Source: Posidonia oceanica (taxonomy: Eukaryota > Streptophyta > Magnoliopsida > Alismatales > Posidoniaceae). From it: 64,000 bases of DNA. The stretch covers positions 11,116,001-11,180,000 of the forward strand of contig JAZBRS010000050.1 of NCBI GenBank assembly GCA_037176725.1, in the 5' to 3' direction. How positions within the stretch are numbered: the stretch's first letter is position 1; each line of letters opens with the position of its first letter. The notes under the pieces were generated by a model, which saw nothing but the letters and a program-made list of their open reading frames with translations, had not been told where the DNA came from and did not search any database. Below are positions 34,246-46,300 of the stretch, piece after piece. The translations under genes were made by a program, and so were the position numbers.

Positions 34246-35661
34246 CCGAAAGCGGCCCCGTTGCAGATGCCCTTCTCCCACCTACGCTTGCATTTTCATT
34301 CTCGCCTTCTTGATTCACCTCCTTTCAAATCATGATCGTCATTCTCTCGACTCTTGCGACTCTCTGTTTCAAATCATCATCGTCATCCTTTCAACTCTTG
34401 CCCCCTTTCTTTTCAAACCATCATCGTCATTCTCTCAAGCATTGCATCTTGGGCCCGGTGATGACAACAGGAAGTGCTCGCCTGCTCTGGAAAGGGTCAC
34501 CCTGCCTCACCCGGCACTATTTAGATGACTTAGCAAGTGAGGGAGCCACCACCAATAAGGACAGGCGAACTGCCCAATCTCACAAGGACATACACCTTTG
34601 AGGGAGAAAAAATGTTAGGTTGTGAGCTTGAAAAAAGTGAGAACAGACATCTAGGTTTGGGCACATCCAAGGAACAGAAGACGAAGACAGAAGCCGGCCC
34701 TAGACATAGGGGTGTGCAGTCTAACCCTGCTCCTTCTACCCATCACACAGCAGATCCAAAACCTGAATCCATTACATTTCAAGCACCCTTCTTTTGCCAC
34801 CAGAATGGGGATAGCAAGAGCCTGAAAAAAAAAAAAAAAAAAGTGGAAAAATATCAACCAAAAAAAAAGAAGAGAAAAAAAAGAGATCGAACAAAAACAA
34901 AGACAAAAAAAAAGGGAGAAAAGCAAGCAAAACAAAAAAAAAAAGAAGAAGAAAAAGGCAAGGGTAGCCCAAAAACACAGGCACCGTTATCCCCCATGCT
35001 TTACTAGAGATCCCCAGCACGTCAAGCTTGGAAAAGGGGTCTACCACATCCTCCCAAAAGCAAACACATACCTTCTCCTAGTTAGGGGCAGAGAAAGACT
35101 GCATACCTATGAGGGAGAAACCTTTCAAAAAAAAGAGAGCTGAAAGAATAGGTGTAGGTCCTGAGAGTGCAGCCAGTAGCCTGTCCTCACCACATCACCA
35201 CCTGTATGATGCCAACAACCTGTTCCGGAGCGCCACCAATAAGCCAAGAGTCTGAGTAGGACCCAGTGAGTCAAGGGCCACTCCCTTCCTCTGCAGCAGG
35301 CACCAAAGCACTCCGTACGCTGAGGGCATTCAAGCATCCATTCAAGCATACCCATCCACCCAAGCATATCCATCCATTCAAACACACTTAGTCATCCAAT
35401 AATATTCATCCACATAAGCATGTCACTAGCATCTTGCACTCATGCATCTTCCTTCTTTCCTTTCCCCTTCCGCCAATCCCTCCGCTCTGCAACGCGCTCA
35501 GGCCCTGAGACAGTACTCCTCCCCAGCAGGGGCGCGTCGACGGCACTCGAGCTGCGCTGGCCCAGATCCCCTGCCAGCCCTCGCCCCCATGTCCGCAAGA
35601 CTGCAACAAAATCCCCCTGCTTATTAGTGCTTAATTGCTATGTTCTGTTATCAACTGCTGA
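34246..35661 (+). other. Spacer between integrase and the downstream ORF in D
   Basis: No convincing gene. Contains TCATCATCGTCATTCTCTC-like repeats (34330-34440), A-rich runs (34816-34965), and CATCCATTCAAGCAT words (35325-35410). A short Met-initiated frame at 35442-35627 has no recognisable domain. It could be an upstream exon of the next ORF, since GATAGCAG just before 35750 would serve as a splice acceptor. Confidence 0.55.
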
Positions 35662-36999
35662 ATGCATATGGAACTACACTTTCAGTCTCAGCTTCTGTTT
35701 GTTGTCAGAGATTGTATGCCTGCGAGATCTGACTGTTTATTGATAGCAGGTACCTCAAGCCTTGAAGCAATCAGCCTGTCTTCTGCAACCGGTGCAATGG
35801 GTTTTCCTACTCTGCTAACTCCTGCACACTGCTCGGAAACCCTGCGAGAATGGATCAGCAGGCTCACTCTACAAGACTGTGAACAGCTGCGCCTGTGGGG
35901 CATACCAACTAAGCTGCTAAAGGCCGCTGATGTGGAGGTCAGCCGCCACCTTCTGTGTGCCGCCGCGAGGTTCTGGAAGCCGGCGCATCATGTCTTCCGC
36001 TTCAACAAGACCGAACTGACACCTACATTGGAAGAGGTGCGTCGGATCTGCGGCTTTTCAAAGATCTTGGGGCCGCCTGTCTTCATGAGGCGCGACGGAT
36101 ATCTCCGAGTCCTGAACCAGCTGACCGGACTCTCCACTCAAGACTGCCAACATAAGCTAATCTGCACCAGTGGACAAGAGCCTATGCTTCGCCTTGCACA
36201 CTTTGATGATATCTTGAACAAGCGTGCTGACCTCGGAGATGAGCTGTGGCTCCGAGGATTCGTCATCCGCTTTCTGGGCGAACTAATCTTTACTCATGGC
36301 CGACTGACAGTGGTCATCGAGGTTGCAGAAATTGCACTAGCTGTGGTGACCCAGCATATAGACCTGGCCCCAGTTGTCTTGGCAGAGACTTATCGCGGGC
36401 TGGACCGCATTTCTCATCGCTGCCGCCACTTCCACGGTTGCAGAGCACTCATACAAGTCTGGCTGACCGCGCACTTAGAAATGAACTTCCTGCGCCCTCA
36501 AGTACACGCCTTCGAAGCATACTGCAGCAGCGTCCGTACCAGAGCAGACAAGAGCGTCAAAGACGAATACGAGAGGCTGTCAGCATTGACTGACGACGCT
36601 GTGACCTGGCGTATCATTCCCTCTGCAGCAGAGCCATTCACAATCTTCTTCAGCGCGCGTGACACGCGGCTGATCATTCTTCCAGGCTTCACAGCAGGCG
36701 TAGAGTACCATCCAATCAGGGTCATGCACCAGTTCGGCCTCCAGCAGGGCGCCTTCATTGACAGTACAGCGCCCAAGCTTCTACAGATCTACCCCCTCAG
36801 CACAACTGCCCCGACCAAGAAGCTTGCTAGTCTGATGCAGCATGGGGTCCAATCTACAGACATTGCAGTTGTGAGAGGTGTAGGATGCACCCCCGAATAC
36901 GAAGCTGAAGTCCGACAGCTCTGGCCTATCACTGAAGTCCTGCCAGGCGGTCCCTTGTTCCCCGACTCCAGGCAGTCGAAGAAGACCCGAACTGACTAG
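35662..36999 (+). CDS. Downstream ORF of D, plant-mobile-domain/DUF7745-like protein
   Basis: 445 codons, Met to TAG, no interruption. Later in-frame ATGs (35716, 35797) could be the true start, the latter if the segment before 35750 is intron. The protein has the pattern I associate with the plant mobile domain/DUF7745 group: RFWKPAHHVFRFNKTELTPT followed by LEEVRRICGF (about residues 105-140), a long helical middle with GCRALIQVWLTAHLEM (about 260-280), and LPGFTAGVEYHPIRVMHQFG near 335-360. Such domains occur in plant nuclear proteins and are often carried by transposons; a biochemical activity is not established. Its place, after integrase and in the sense direction, is unusual. Family assignment rests on my reading of motifs and needs a profile search. 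Confidence 0.72.
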   Translation: MHMELHFQSQLLFVVRDCMPARSDCLLIAGTSSLEAISLSSATGAMGFPTLLTPAHCSETLREWISRLTLQDCEQLRLWGIPTKLLKAADVEVSRHLLCAAARFWKPAHHVFRFNKTELTPTLEEVRRICGFSKILGPPVFMRRDGYLRVLNQLTGLSTQDCQHKLICTSGQEPMLRLAHFDDILNKRADLGDELWLRGFVIRFLGELIFTHGRLTVVIEVAEIALAVVTQHIDLAPVVLAETYRGLDRISHRCRHFHGCRALIQVWLTAHLEMNFLRPQVHAFEAYCSSVRTRADKSVKDEYERLSALTDDAVTWRIIPSAAEPFTIFFSARDTRLIILPGFTAGVEYHPIRVMHQFGLQQGAFIDSTAPKLLQIYPLSTTAPTKKLASLMQHGVQSTDIAVVRGVGCTPEYEAEVRQLWPITEVLPGGPLFPDSRQSKKTRTD

Positions 37000-37260
37000 G
37001 CCCTTGTGCAACCATCATGTGGTCTTCTTTCGGATTATGCTGTACATTTCTGGCCTGCCATAGGCATTGTACTCATCAAGCTTTATTAATGAAAACTGTT
37101 TCTGCTATCTGCTTGCACATCAAGACTCATTGCTGCATTGCATATCATTATCATCATCATCTTGGGCCCTCTAACCAGACTTGCAGGCATCACAACGCAG
37201 CAAAGTCCTCAGCACCCAATCCAGAGTCCAGAACATCTGCGGACCCGCGTCGTCAAGCTA
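37000..37260 (+). other. Start of the D 3' tail
   Basis: AT-richer DNA after the downstream ORF with ATCATTATCATCATCATC words. No gene. TTTATTAATGAAAAC near 37080 could contribute to polyadenylation, but I see no decisive signal. Confidence 0.5.
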
Positions 37261-37261
37261 C

Positions 37262-37910
37262 GCCATCCGTCATCCTCAGCTGATTATCCCCAGCTGAATC
37301 CTTTGCGGGCTGGCACCCCAAACTGCCCGGCGAAAGGTCCGTCAACCTGTCATCATCCTCAGCTGATTATCCCCAGCTGACTCCTTTGCGGGCTGGCACC
37401 CCAAACTGCCCGGCGAAAGGTCCGTCAACCTGTCATCATCCTCAGCTGATTATCCCCAGCTGAGTCCCCTACGGGCTGGCACCCCAAACTGCTCGGCGAT
37501 GGGTTCGTCAACCTATCATCCATCCACTCGTTCATCTATCTTTGCATCCTGATGCCAGGGGCGCTTCGACCATCCCCTGGTATCATCCTGATACCAGGGA
37601 CATCTCTTGGCTGCCCTGCGGTATCATCCCCAGCTGATCATCCTCAGCTAAATTCCCCTGCGGGCTGGCACCCCAAACTGCTCGGCGAAAGGTCCGTCAA
37701 CCTGACACTCTTCTCGGCTGGTCACCCCAGCTGAGTCCCCAGTTGGTCGCCCCCAGCTGGATCATTCCCCTGCGGGCTGGCACCCCAAACTGCTCGGCGA
37801 AAGGTCCGTCAACCTGACACTCTTCTCGGCTGGTCACCCCAGCTGAGTCCCCAGCTGATCGCCCTCAGCTGAATCCTTTGCGGGCTGGTACCCCAAACTA
37901 CTCGTCTGAC
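37262..37910 (+). repeat. Tandem array of ~80-110-bp units, D tail
   Basis: Six copies of CGGGCTGGCACCCCAAACT with GGCGAAAGGTCCGTCAACC following and CAGCTGATTATCCCCAGCTG preceding. Spacing is about 80 bp at first, then about 110 bp. Non-coding. Confidence 0.85.
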
Positions 37911-38065
37911 AAGCACGACACTCTTGTCATCACTCTCTGCTTTCGATGCCAAGGACGCGTTGGCCAACCCCTGGTGTCATCCTGACACTAGGGGCATCTT
38001 TTGATCGCCCCTTGGTATCGTTCTTTCCCTCTTTCCCCTATGACGTTCCTGGCGTCATAGGGATG
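37540..38065 (+). other. CCAGGGG/CCCCTGG hairpin series, D tail
   Basis: Several imperfect inverted repeats: GATGCCAGGGG with CCCCTGGTATC (37550-37585), ATGCCAAGGACG with CCCCTGGTGTCAT (37945-37980), GACACTAGGGG with CCCCTTGGTATC, and TATGACG with CGTCATA (38040-38060). C has a perfect version at 16996-17024. Confidence 0.7.
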
Positions 38066-38135
38066 GTTTCTTCTCATCATTCCCTTACCCCCTTCTTTGC
38101 CGGCCGATAAGTCCGATATCTTATCATTCTCATCA

Positions 38136-38660
38136 TTCCCTCATCCCCCTCTTTAGCTTAGCCTCTCATCATGATCTCATCCCCCTCTTTAGCTTAAATT
38201 CTCATCATGATCTCATCCCCCTCTTTAGCTTAGCCTCTCATCATGATCTCATCCCCCTCTTTAGCTTAAATTCTCATCATGATCTCATCCCCCTCTTTAG
38301 CTTAGCTTCTCATCATGATCTCATCCCCCTCTTTAGCTTAGCTTCTCATCATGATCTCATCCCCCTCTTTAGCTCAAATTCTCATCATGATCTCATCCCC
38401 CTCTTTAGTTTAGCTTCTCATCATGATCTCATCCCCCTCTTTAGCTTAGCTTCTCATCATGATCTCATCCCCCTCTTTAGCTTAGCTTCTCATCATGATC
38501 TCATCCCCCTCTTTAGCTTAAATTCTCATCATGATCTCATCCCCCTCTTTAGCTTAGCTTCTCATCATGATCTCATCCCCCTCTTTAGCTTAAATTCTCA
38601 TCATGATCTCATTCCCCTCTTTAGCTTAACTTCTCATCATTACCTCATCCCCTCTTTGCC
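38136..38660 (+). repeat. 36-bp tandem array, D tail
   Basis: Fourteen copies of CTCATCATGATCTCATCCCC plus CTCTTTAGCTTAGCTT, with two variant endings (TAGCTT and TAAATT) interleaved. It lies between two identical GATAAGTCCGATATCTTATC hairpins (38106-38125 and 38665-38684). Confidence 0.92.
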
Positions 38661-38664
38661 GGCC

Positions 38665-39770
38665 GATAAGTCCGATATCTTATCATTCTCATCATGCTCT
38701 CGTCTCCTCTTATCAACAATCAATCACTCGTGCTAGGCTGATATCCGAAACTATCAACAATCGATCACTCGTGCTAGGCTGATATCCGAAACTATCAACA
38801 ATCAATCACTCTCAGGCTGATAACCTAAACTATCTTCTGGCCGATCCATGGTTGGCCCGCAGTTGTGTTATACGGCTGACATCCAGTAACTGTCCCTCGT
38901 AATTGCACTTTTCCAGTTGATAGGTCTGTAAACTATCCACCGGTTGACAGGACCGTAAACTGTCGCTCCAGTTGGTAGGACTGTAAACTACCGCGTGCAA
39001 TTACGTTATACGGCTGACATCCAGTAACTGTCCCTTGCAATTGCGGTTTCCAGTTGATAGGACTGTAAACTATCCTCCAGTTGATAGGTCTGTAAACTAT
39101 CCGCCGGTTGACAGGACCGTAAACTGTCGTTCCAGATGATAGACTGTAAACTATCCCGCAATTGCATTATACGGCTGATATCCAGTAACTATCCCTCATC
39201 ATCGCGCGTTTCCAGTTGATAGGTCTGTAAACTATCCGCCGGTTGACAGGACCGTAAACTGTCGCTCCAGTTGATAGGTCAGTAAACTATCCACCAGTTG
39301 GTAGGACTGTAAACTACCACGCGCAATGATGTTATACGGCTGACATCCAGTAACTGTCCCTCGCATTGCTGTTTCCAGTTGATAGGACTGTAAACTATCC
39401 TCCAGTTGATAGGACTGTAAACTATCCGCCGGTTGACAGGACCGTAAACTGTCGTTCCAGATGATAGACTGTAAACTATCCGGCATTGCGTTATACGGCT
39501 GATATCCAGTAACTATCACTCATGGTTTGTGGGTTTCCAGTTGATAGGACTGTAAACTATCCTCCAGTTGATAGGTCTGTAAACTATCCACCGGTTGACA
39601 GGACCGTAAACTGTCGTTAGGCTGATACTCCTAAACTATCACCCACAACCATGTTATACGGCTGATATCCAGTAACTATCACTCACAACTGCTCCGGTTG
39701 ACAGGACCGTAAACTGTCGCTCCCGGTTGATAGGACCGTAAACTATCCGGATGATAAGCCCGTCACCTTA
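38665..39770 (+). repeat. Array of short hairpin units with covarying stems, D tail
   Basis: More than thirty 19-25-nt units, each a short stem around an 8-9-nt loop, mostly read as GTTGATAGGACTGTAAACTATC and relatives. Arms change together: GATAG/CTATC (38919-38937), GACAG/CTGTC (38946-38964), GGTAG/CTACC (38974-38992), GATA/TATC and GACA/TGTC with the loop TCCAGTAAC, GATAAG/CTTATC. B (759-1015) and C (17298-17390) have the same kind of array. Non-coding. Confidence 0.88.
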
Positions 39771-40307
39771 TCGTTTTTTTTTTCCTTTTCGGCGTGACCT
39801 TGTCCCAGGAAGACGAGATCACGCACCCCCTTTCTGCGATGGGAGAGTTGGCCTCTCTCCCCTCGCGCCCTTCTTTCCTGCTAGCTTGCTCCCCGGGCGG
39901 GGACCAGCTGCACCCTGTTTTCCTTCGCCTTGTCGTGCGAGCCTGCCCTCCCTGCCAGGCATTCGCACCACATCGCGCCTTTTTACCATTTTCTTGCATC
40001 ATCTCTGCTTTTTCTTAGCTAGCACTGCACGCCATTTTAGCATCATCAGTATCACTTGCACAGCATTAGCATTTTCTTCTAGCTGCACTAACTTTTATAC
40101 TAACTCTTGCATTGCACTCACATCAGCATGCATACACACAGCACAGCATCCATCTGCACTGGCATTTTGCATTACGGCAACGGGCTACGATCTTCGGTGC
40201 ATCCGCCGAATAAGTAGCTCACGCCCATAGCAACCCGCTGCTCCCGCCAGTCAGATGGGGTGTCTTGTCAACCCTGAGCAGCAGCCGCGCTCCGCTTGCC
40301 CTCGCTC
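39771..40307 (+). other. End of D interior with conserved pre-PPT block
   Basis: C-rich DNA (39780-39960), GCATT/CATCAG-rich DNA (39985-40160), then a block conserved in B and C (about 40195-40307) holding GATGGGGTGTC (40254-40264) and an inverted pair CCCTGAGC...GCTCAGGG. These arms appear to fold around the PPT with the start of the LTR. Confidence 0.75.
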
Positions 40308-40320
40308 AGGGAGGGGCATC
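40308..40320 (+). promoter_or_regulatory. Element D polypurine tract
   Basis: AGGGAGGGGCATC, directly abutting the 3' LTR start TGTTGACACC. Same in B and C; AAGGAGGGGCAATC in E. Confidence 0.88.
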
Positions 40321-43300
40321 TGTTGACACCCCATCTTGGCAGGCCTGGACCCTTGGAGCCCTCTGGTTGATTGCTGGATCAAACCCCAACCAAACCCTAA
40401 CCCTAACCCTCCTCTCTACCCTTCAAAATCAGCCTGTTTTGGCCTAAACTTTTACCCCCCTTCCCAACCTCTGAACCTAACCAAAATTCATAGGAAAACC
40501 CACCACTATCCACTCAACAAACCTACCCAAAAACCTAGGATTTTCCAAGCCTGACCCATTCCCAAAAACCCTAGAAAACTTAGGTGAAACTACCCTTTTT
40601 CTATGCCTTGAAACCCCTCCAAAACCTCCTTAGAATCAAACCAAAATTTCAGACCCAAGACTTCAAAACCTAGACTACCCACTCACCAATTTTCACTCCA
40701 TTCCAAGACCATTAGGACTCTCTTTCACCCAAATTATCCTTTTCTCTCTCCGGGATTATCATTTTCTCTCTCCTCTCTCTCTCCTGATTATCATCCCCCT
40801 TTTCATCCCTTTCTTATCCTTTTTGGGGTCTGGCTGTGGGCCCCCTCTGTGCTTCTATCCCTCCTCTATCTTATCCTAATTTTTACTTTATTTTTAAACA
40901 CTCTTTCTGAATTTTTAAAAATCGTTTTCCCCCAACCTATCTTTTCCCCTTTTATCTCCCTTTTTATTCCATTTTTTTCCTCCTTCTCTTTTCCCTTTTC
41001 TCCCTTTTGCAAAAATCCACAAAAACCCATAAAAATCTGTAAAATCTCGAAACATAAAACAAACAAATCAGTACCCTAAGAAAAACAATTAAAAAATGTT
41101 AAACAAGCAATTAACAACTTAAACTTAACTTAAGCAAGCTAAAAAGAAAACTAAACATGCAAACTAAAAAATGCGAAACAAATCAAAAGAAAACACTGAA
41201 AAATCAGGAAAAAAGCTAAAACAAAATCAAAACCCACCAAAGGTAAAAACCCATCAGAAGAATTAAAAAACAAACCCTAAAAAGAAGAATTAAAAAATCA
41301 AATACTAGAACAAGTAATTAAGGAAGGCAAAAAACCTAACCTAGTAAACATAAGAAAAACAAGTTAAAAACTTAATTTAAAAAGAAAAGGAAAACACATC
41401 TGAAAAGCCTAAAAGACACTCTATTAAACCAGAAAAATCCAACTAAAAACTTTAAGGAAAAACCAATAAATAAAAATCAAAACGTAACTTAAAAGACTTA
41501 AGAAAGAAAAACCCTAAGAAGACTACAACTTTAAAATCTAAAAACAACCCTGGTTAATACGAAAATAAATCCTAAAAAATCCTAATCAATGTCCTAAGTG
41601 TCCAACAAGAGAAGTAAAATTTTTAAAACAATTTAAAACAGGATTTAACAAACATTTAATCAAGTGAAAATCAATTAAAAACAAAACCAAAGCCCTAAAA
41701 CCCTAATCAAACCCAAAACACATTAAATCAACTCAAAATAACCACTAAAAATCTTAATTAAAGTCCTAACCCACAGCACAATCCTCCTGGCATTTTTACT
41801 TATTTTTAATTTATTTTTACCTATTTTGTTTCCCCATTCTACCCTCTCTTTCTTTCCTCCTTCTTTTTCTTTCTTTCTTTCTTTCTTTCTTTCCATACTG
41901 GGCTCAATCTGGCCCGTTTCTTTTTTCTTTTTTTCTTTCTTTTTCTTTCTTTCTTTTCCCTCGGCCCACAGCCCGACCCGCTCCTTCCTTCTTCTTCTTC
42001 TGCATTTCCACCATTCTTTCTCTCCCGCGAGCAGCTGCTACAGCCCTCCCTCCATCGTTTGAAATTCAAGCTTCAATCCAATCGTCTACAGCAGCTCGCC
42101 GCCTCTCTTCTATCTCAGCTTCTTTTCCGGAGGCATTGAATGCCGGTCGCCTCGCCGACGCCCGTCGCTTCTGCTGCAGTGCCGCCGGTAGATTTCAAAA
42201 GTTTCCAGCGCGCCAGCAGCCAGCCTCCTCCGGATAAAAAGCCTCCCATCCATTCCTTCAACTCGGTTGGTAACCATCAGTGAGCAAGCAAGCAACGAGA
42301 GACCACCAGCAAACCAGAGAGTAGAGGGCAAACCAGAGAGTAATTCCACCTTCTTCCCACCTGTGCGACCCGTTCTCCCTTCTTCCTCTTCATCCTTCCA
42401 GCCCAGGAGAAAGGAGAAGAGGGTTCGAGAGTCCAGTGCATCCCGGAGAGGCCACCTAATCCCAGAGCAGTCCCCTCCTGAAACCTCTCCCTTTCCTTCC
42501 TGAAAATTCAGCAAACATCCTTCTTTCCTTCCCCATCCCCCAGCACCACTTCAGACCCCCATCTCTCTCCCAATTACTCCCCCAACCTCACCCAGTACAC
42601 AGCCAATTCCCTTCACCATCTCCCGGCCATTCTACCCACTGAAACCACCTCTGATCACCCCACATTCCCGCAGCAACCCAACACCAGCTCACTTCACAAT
42701 TCCCTTCACTCCAGCCCGCAACTTCCTTCCAAACTTCATCCAGATAATCACCAGACCCCCACCTTCCTAAAACACCTAACTTCCGGCCCGGCCATCCCCC
42801 ACAGACTGCAAACTCCATTACAAACACCTGACCCAACTTCTGTCCAAAAATCGAACCAACCTTCAATCCCTCTCCACAGCCTCCAGAACAGCAATCCAAT
42901 CACCCAGAATCACCCACCGCACCTCCAGCAATCTTCCAGAGCACTCCACCCGGCCTGAGGAGCAGCAAACACCCTCCCCGACCTCCGGCAGCATTCTGGG
43001 AACCCAAAAGTGCCGAACCCTCACCCGAGCTGTAGAGCTTCCGGCTGATCATCTGGGAAGCACCGGAGGGACGTTCAGAAGTCGCTCCAACCCTCGCGCG
43101 CGACGGACGACGCCCGCTGCGACCGGACGATCTCCGCCGACCGGCCCTGGAACCACTGACGTCGGGGGAACGACTCAGACGCGGACTCAGGTACATTTTG
43201 CTTCCCTTAGCTTCCTCTTCCTTCCCTCTTGCTTCTCCAGCCTTTAGATTAGGATCTCCGGTCTTCCTGCTCCGAGTCAAGCTCCGGTCAGACCTTTCTT

Positions 43301-46300
43301 CTCCGGCGAGCCACTCCGGTCGTCCCGTCGCTCTGGCCAGCGGAACGCAGCTCTGGTGGATGCCGCAGGTCCGCACAGGTCTCAGGAACCTTCTCCGGCC
43401 CTCAGAACGCAGCGTCGCTGCGTCGATCGGCCGGACGAAGTTTCTGAAGCTCCGCAGACCTCCGGCGACCGCTCCAGCCCGCTCCGGTCCACGCCGACCT
43501 CTGCCAAGCACCGTCCGACCTCCGTCAGTGCCAGGAGCCGCTCCCCTGCCGATCTGCGCCGCTCCAACACCCCCGTGCCGGCGTTCATGGACGCTGGCAG
43601 CTTGCTGCTACAGTGTCCATGGCCGTCGGCCATGGCACTGTTCACTTATTTTTCTGATATCTAAGTTTCCTTGCAAATATTGCATTTCTGGTCTGAGTTT
43701 TTTCATTTTTGCACTCCAGTCCTTATTTCATTTATTCTGCTTGGTTTTTAATTAAATACTTTGCTAAATTGCATGATCTGTTTATGTTTTTCAGTATTTG
43801 CAAGTTGATCCGTTTACTGTGCTGTGCTGTTGTTTTTTTTTTGCTTTTTAGCCCCTCTGTTTTCATTTTTTGCATGTAAGTCCTGCACTAAATCATTTCA
43901 TTTAAATGCATTAACTTTACCATACTGCATTGCATCCTGGCCCCCTGCATGTTTTTATTTTTGCATTTACGTCCCATGTACTGTAGCAACTTAGAATTTA
44001 TTTTTCTATTTTTGCATACTGCATTGCATTTTTTCCCTTTTGCTTTTGCATATTTGCAGTTAGGTCCATTTTAAATGGACAGTAACTGTGCTGCATGCAT
44101 TTTAACTTACTGCATTGCATTTTTAACCCCATGTTTTCCAGAAATTGCACTGCGGCCCTGTCATTTAAATTTCAGAGTATATTTTCCATACTAAATTGCA
44201 TTTTTAGCCCCTGCATGATTTCAAAATCACACATAGGTCCTTGCATGTTTTAAAAAAATCATGTGAAAAGACCATTTTGCCCCTAGGTTGCATTTTAGCC
44301 CCTATGCCTACCAAATTTCGTACAGACCTTCCACTAGTACCCCCAGACCCCCCAGGACCTTGTTTTCTGGAAAATTTGCATTTTAGACCCTAGATTTTCT
44401 CAAAATTGCACTCTGACCCCTTTTGGTTTCAAAATCTCTTTTAAAACATACCTTCTCTTCAAAACACCTTTCTGAGCCTAGTTTTTTGCCAAATAGACCC
44501 TTGGCTTCCCCTGTTTTCAAAGTCTTCTCCTATGGAACCCTGTTTTCTGGAAAATTTGCACTTTTAGCCCCTCTTCTTTTTCAAAATGCTTTCTGAACTC
44601 CTAGTTTTTCTCAAATTACTTCTCTTTACTCTTCTTGCTTTTGCATGCATCCTGCACTCATTTAGTCTTGCATTTTAGCATCTTCTTGCACACACTTAGC
44701 ACTTCTAGCTCCCTTTCACTTGGGAGGCCCCTTTTGCACATCCCTAGGACCTCCTGAACACCTAGATCTGCTCTTCTCCCCTGTTCTGGCCCTTCTGCCT
44801 TGGAGCTGCGATATCTTCCAATCCGGCCGTTGGAACTTCTCAAATGAGCTGCCCAGGCGACCGCAGCGAAGCGCTCTTCAGCACAGACCAGACAGATTTC
44901 AGATCAGGCTTCCGGATTTCCAGGTATGTCCTCCTGAACCCCTGCATTGCATTCATTCGCATGACATTTGCACAGTTTTCCTCGTTTCTGCTTTCTGTCT
45001 CTTTGAGCATGTAGAATAGGACTTCCCCTTTCTGCCTGTACCTCCCAATCTCCGTTTCGCGTATTCCTGTGCGTTTTGCGTTGTGTTTTCCCTGGATTTA
45101 CCCCTTAATGTGACTTTCTTCCCCTCTTTCCACGATCCGATCGCATCGCGAGCTTTGGGCAGCATGCGAGACACATCGTGGAATGGTCTAGTGGGAAACA
45201 GCCGCAAAAAGGTGGTAATCCCTCCATTTGCCCCTTCTCCCCTCAGAAGGTCTTCACACCTACTCTGAGTGGTCTTAAACAGCGTTTGTTCTCATACACA
45301 CGTTGTCTTGCCTCCCCTTCGCCCCTTTCAATCTCTCTCTGCATCCTCGCATTTGCATGGCTTTTTCGAGGTTTTTGCTTCGCTGTTTTGGCACCGTTTC
45401 GCGTGCCCGCCCTCGTTTTCGCTCCGTTTGCGTACCCATCTGTTTTCTTGTCTCGTTTTGCGCACTATCTTGCCTTCTCGTTCGTTTCATGTGCCGGTTT
45501 CTTTCTCTCGCTCCGTTTTGCGTACCTTTCTGTTTTCTCGTCTCGTTTTGAGTAGTTTCCTGTTTTCTTGCCTCGTTTTGCGTGTTGTCTCGCTTTCTCG
45601 CTTGTTTCGCGTGCCGATTTCGCTTCTCTGCATCGTCTTGCGTGCCTTTCTCGTTTCTCGCCTCGTTTTGCGTATTTTGCGCCGTTTTCCCTTGCATGTC
45701 GATTGCATTGCATGGTTTTCTCGCTGTTTCGTTTTCTCGCTTGCATTTGCATATAGGGCTGTGATGCTTACTGCCTGGAGTTCTCACGAGCCAGGTTTCG
45801 ACTGGTTCGGAACACAGACAGCGCAGCTGAGCACTTAGAGAGCACGTTTACTTCCTTGCATCATTTCTTCCCACTTAGAGCACTCCTTGAGCATTCATTT
45901 AGGCATTCATAGGCACATAGGCATTCAATCCTGCATCTTTCTGCGTATGCGAGCGTAAGCCTAGAAAGACCGATTTTCGGGCGTGTCGGGGGTGCCTAAT
46001 ACCTTCCCCGCACGTAACAGGAGTCCTTACCCTGTCTTTTGGCCCGCAATGACCGTACCGCCCTTATCCTAGGTTAGAGTCATCTCATTTGCATTTGTTT
46101 GCATTTGTTTCCCTTTGCATTGCTTTGCTTTGCATTTATCGCTTGGTTTTGCGCGTTAATTCACACATTACCCCGGTTTTCCTCGTCTTCCGTTAATAGA
46201 CGTGGTGGCGACTCTGATTTGTCTTATCTTTTCCTTTTTCTCCTCGATTTTAAGTGTTTTTTCGAGTTGAGCCTCTTCCTCGGATCTCAATCGCCGCTAA

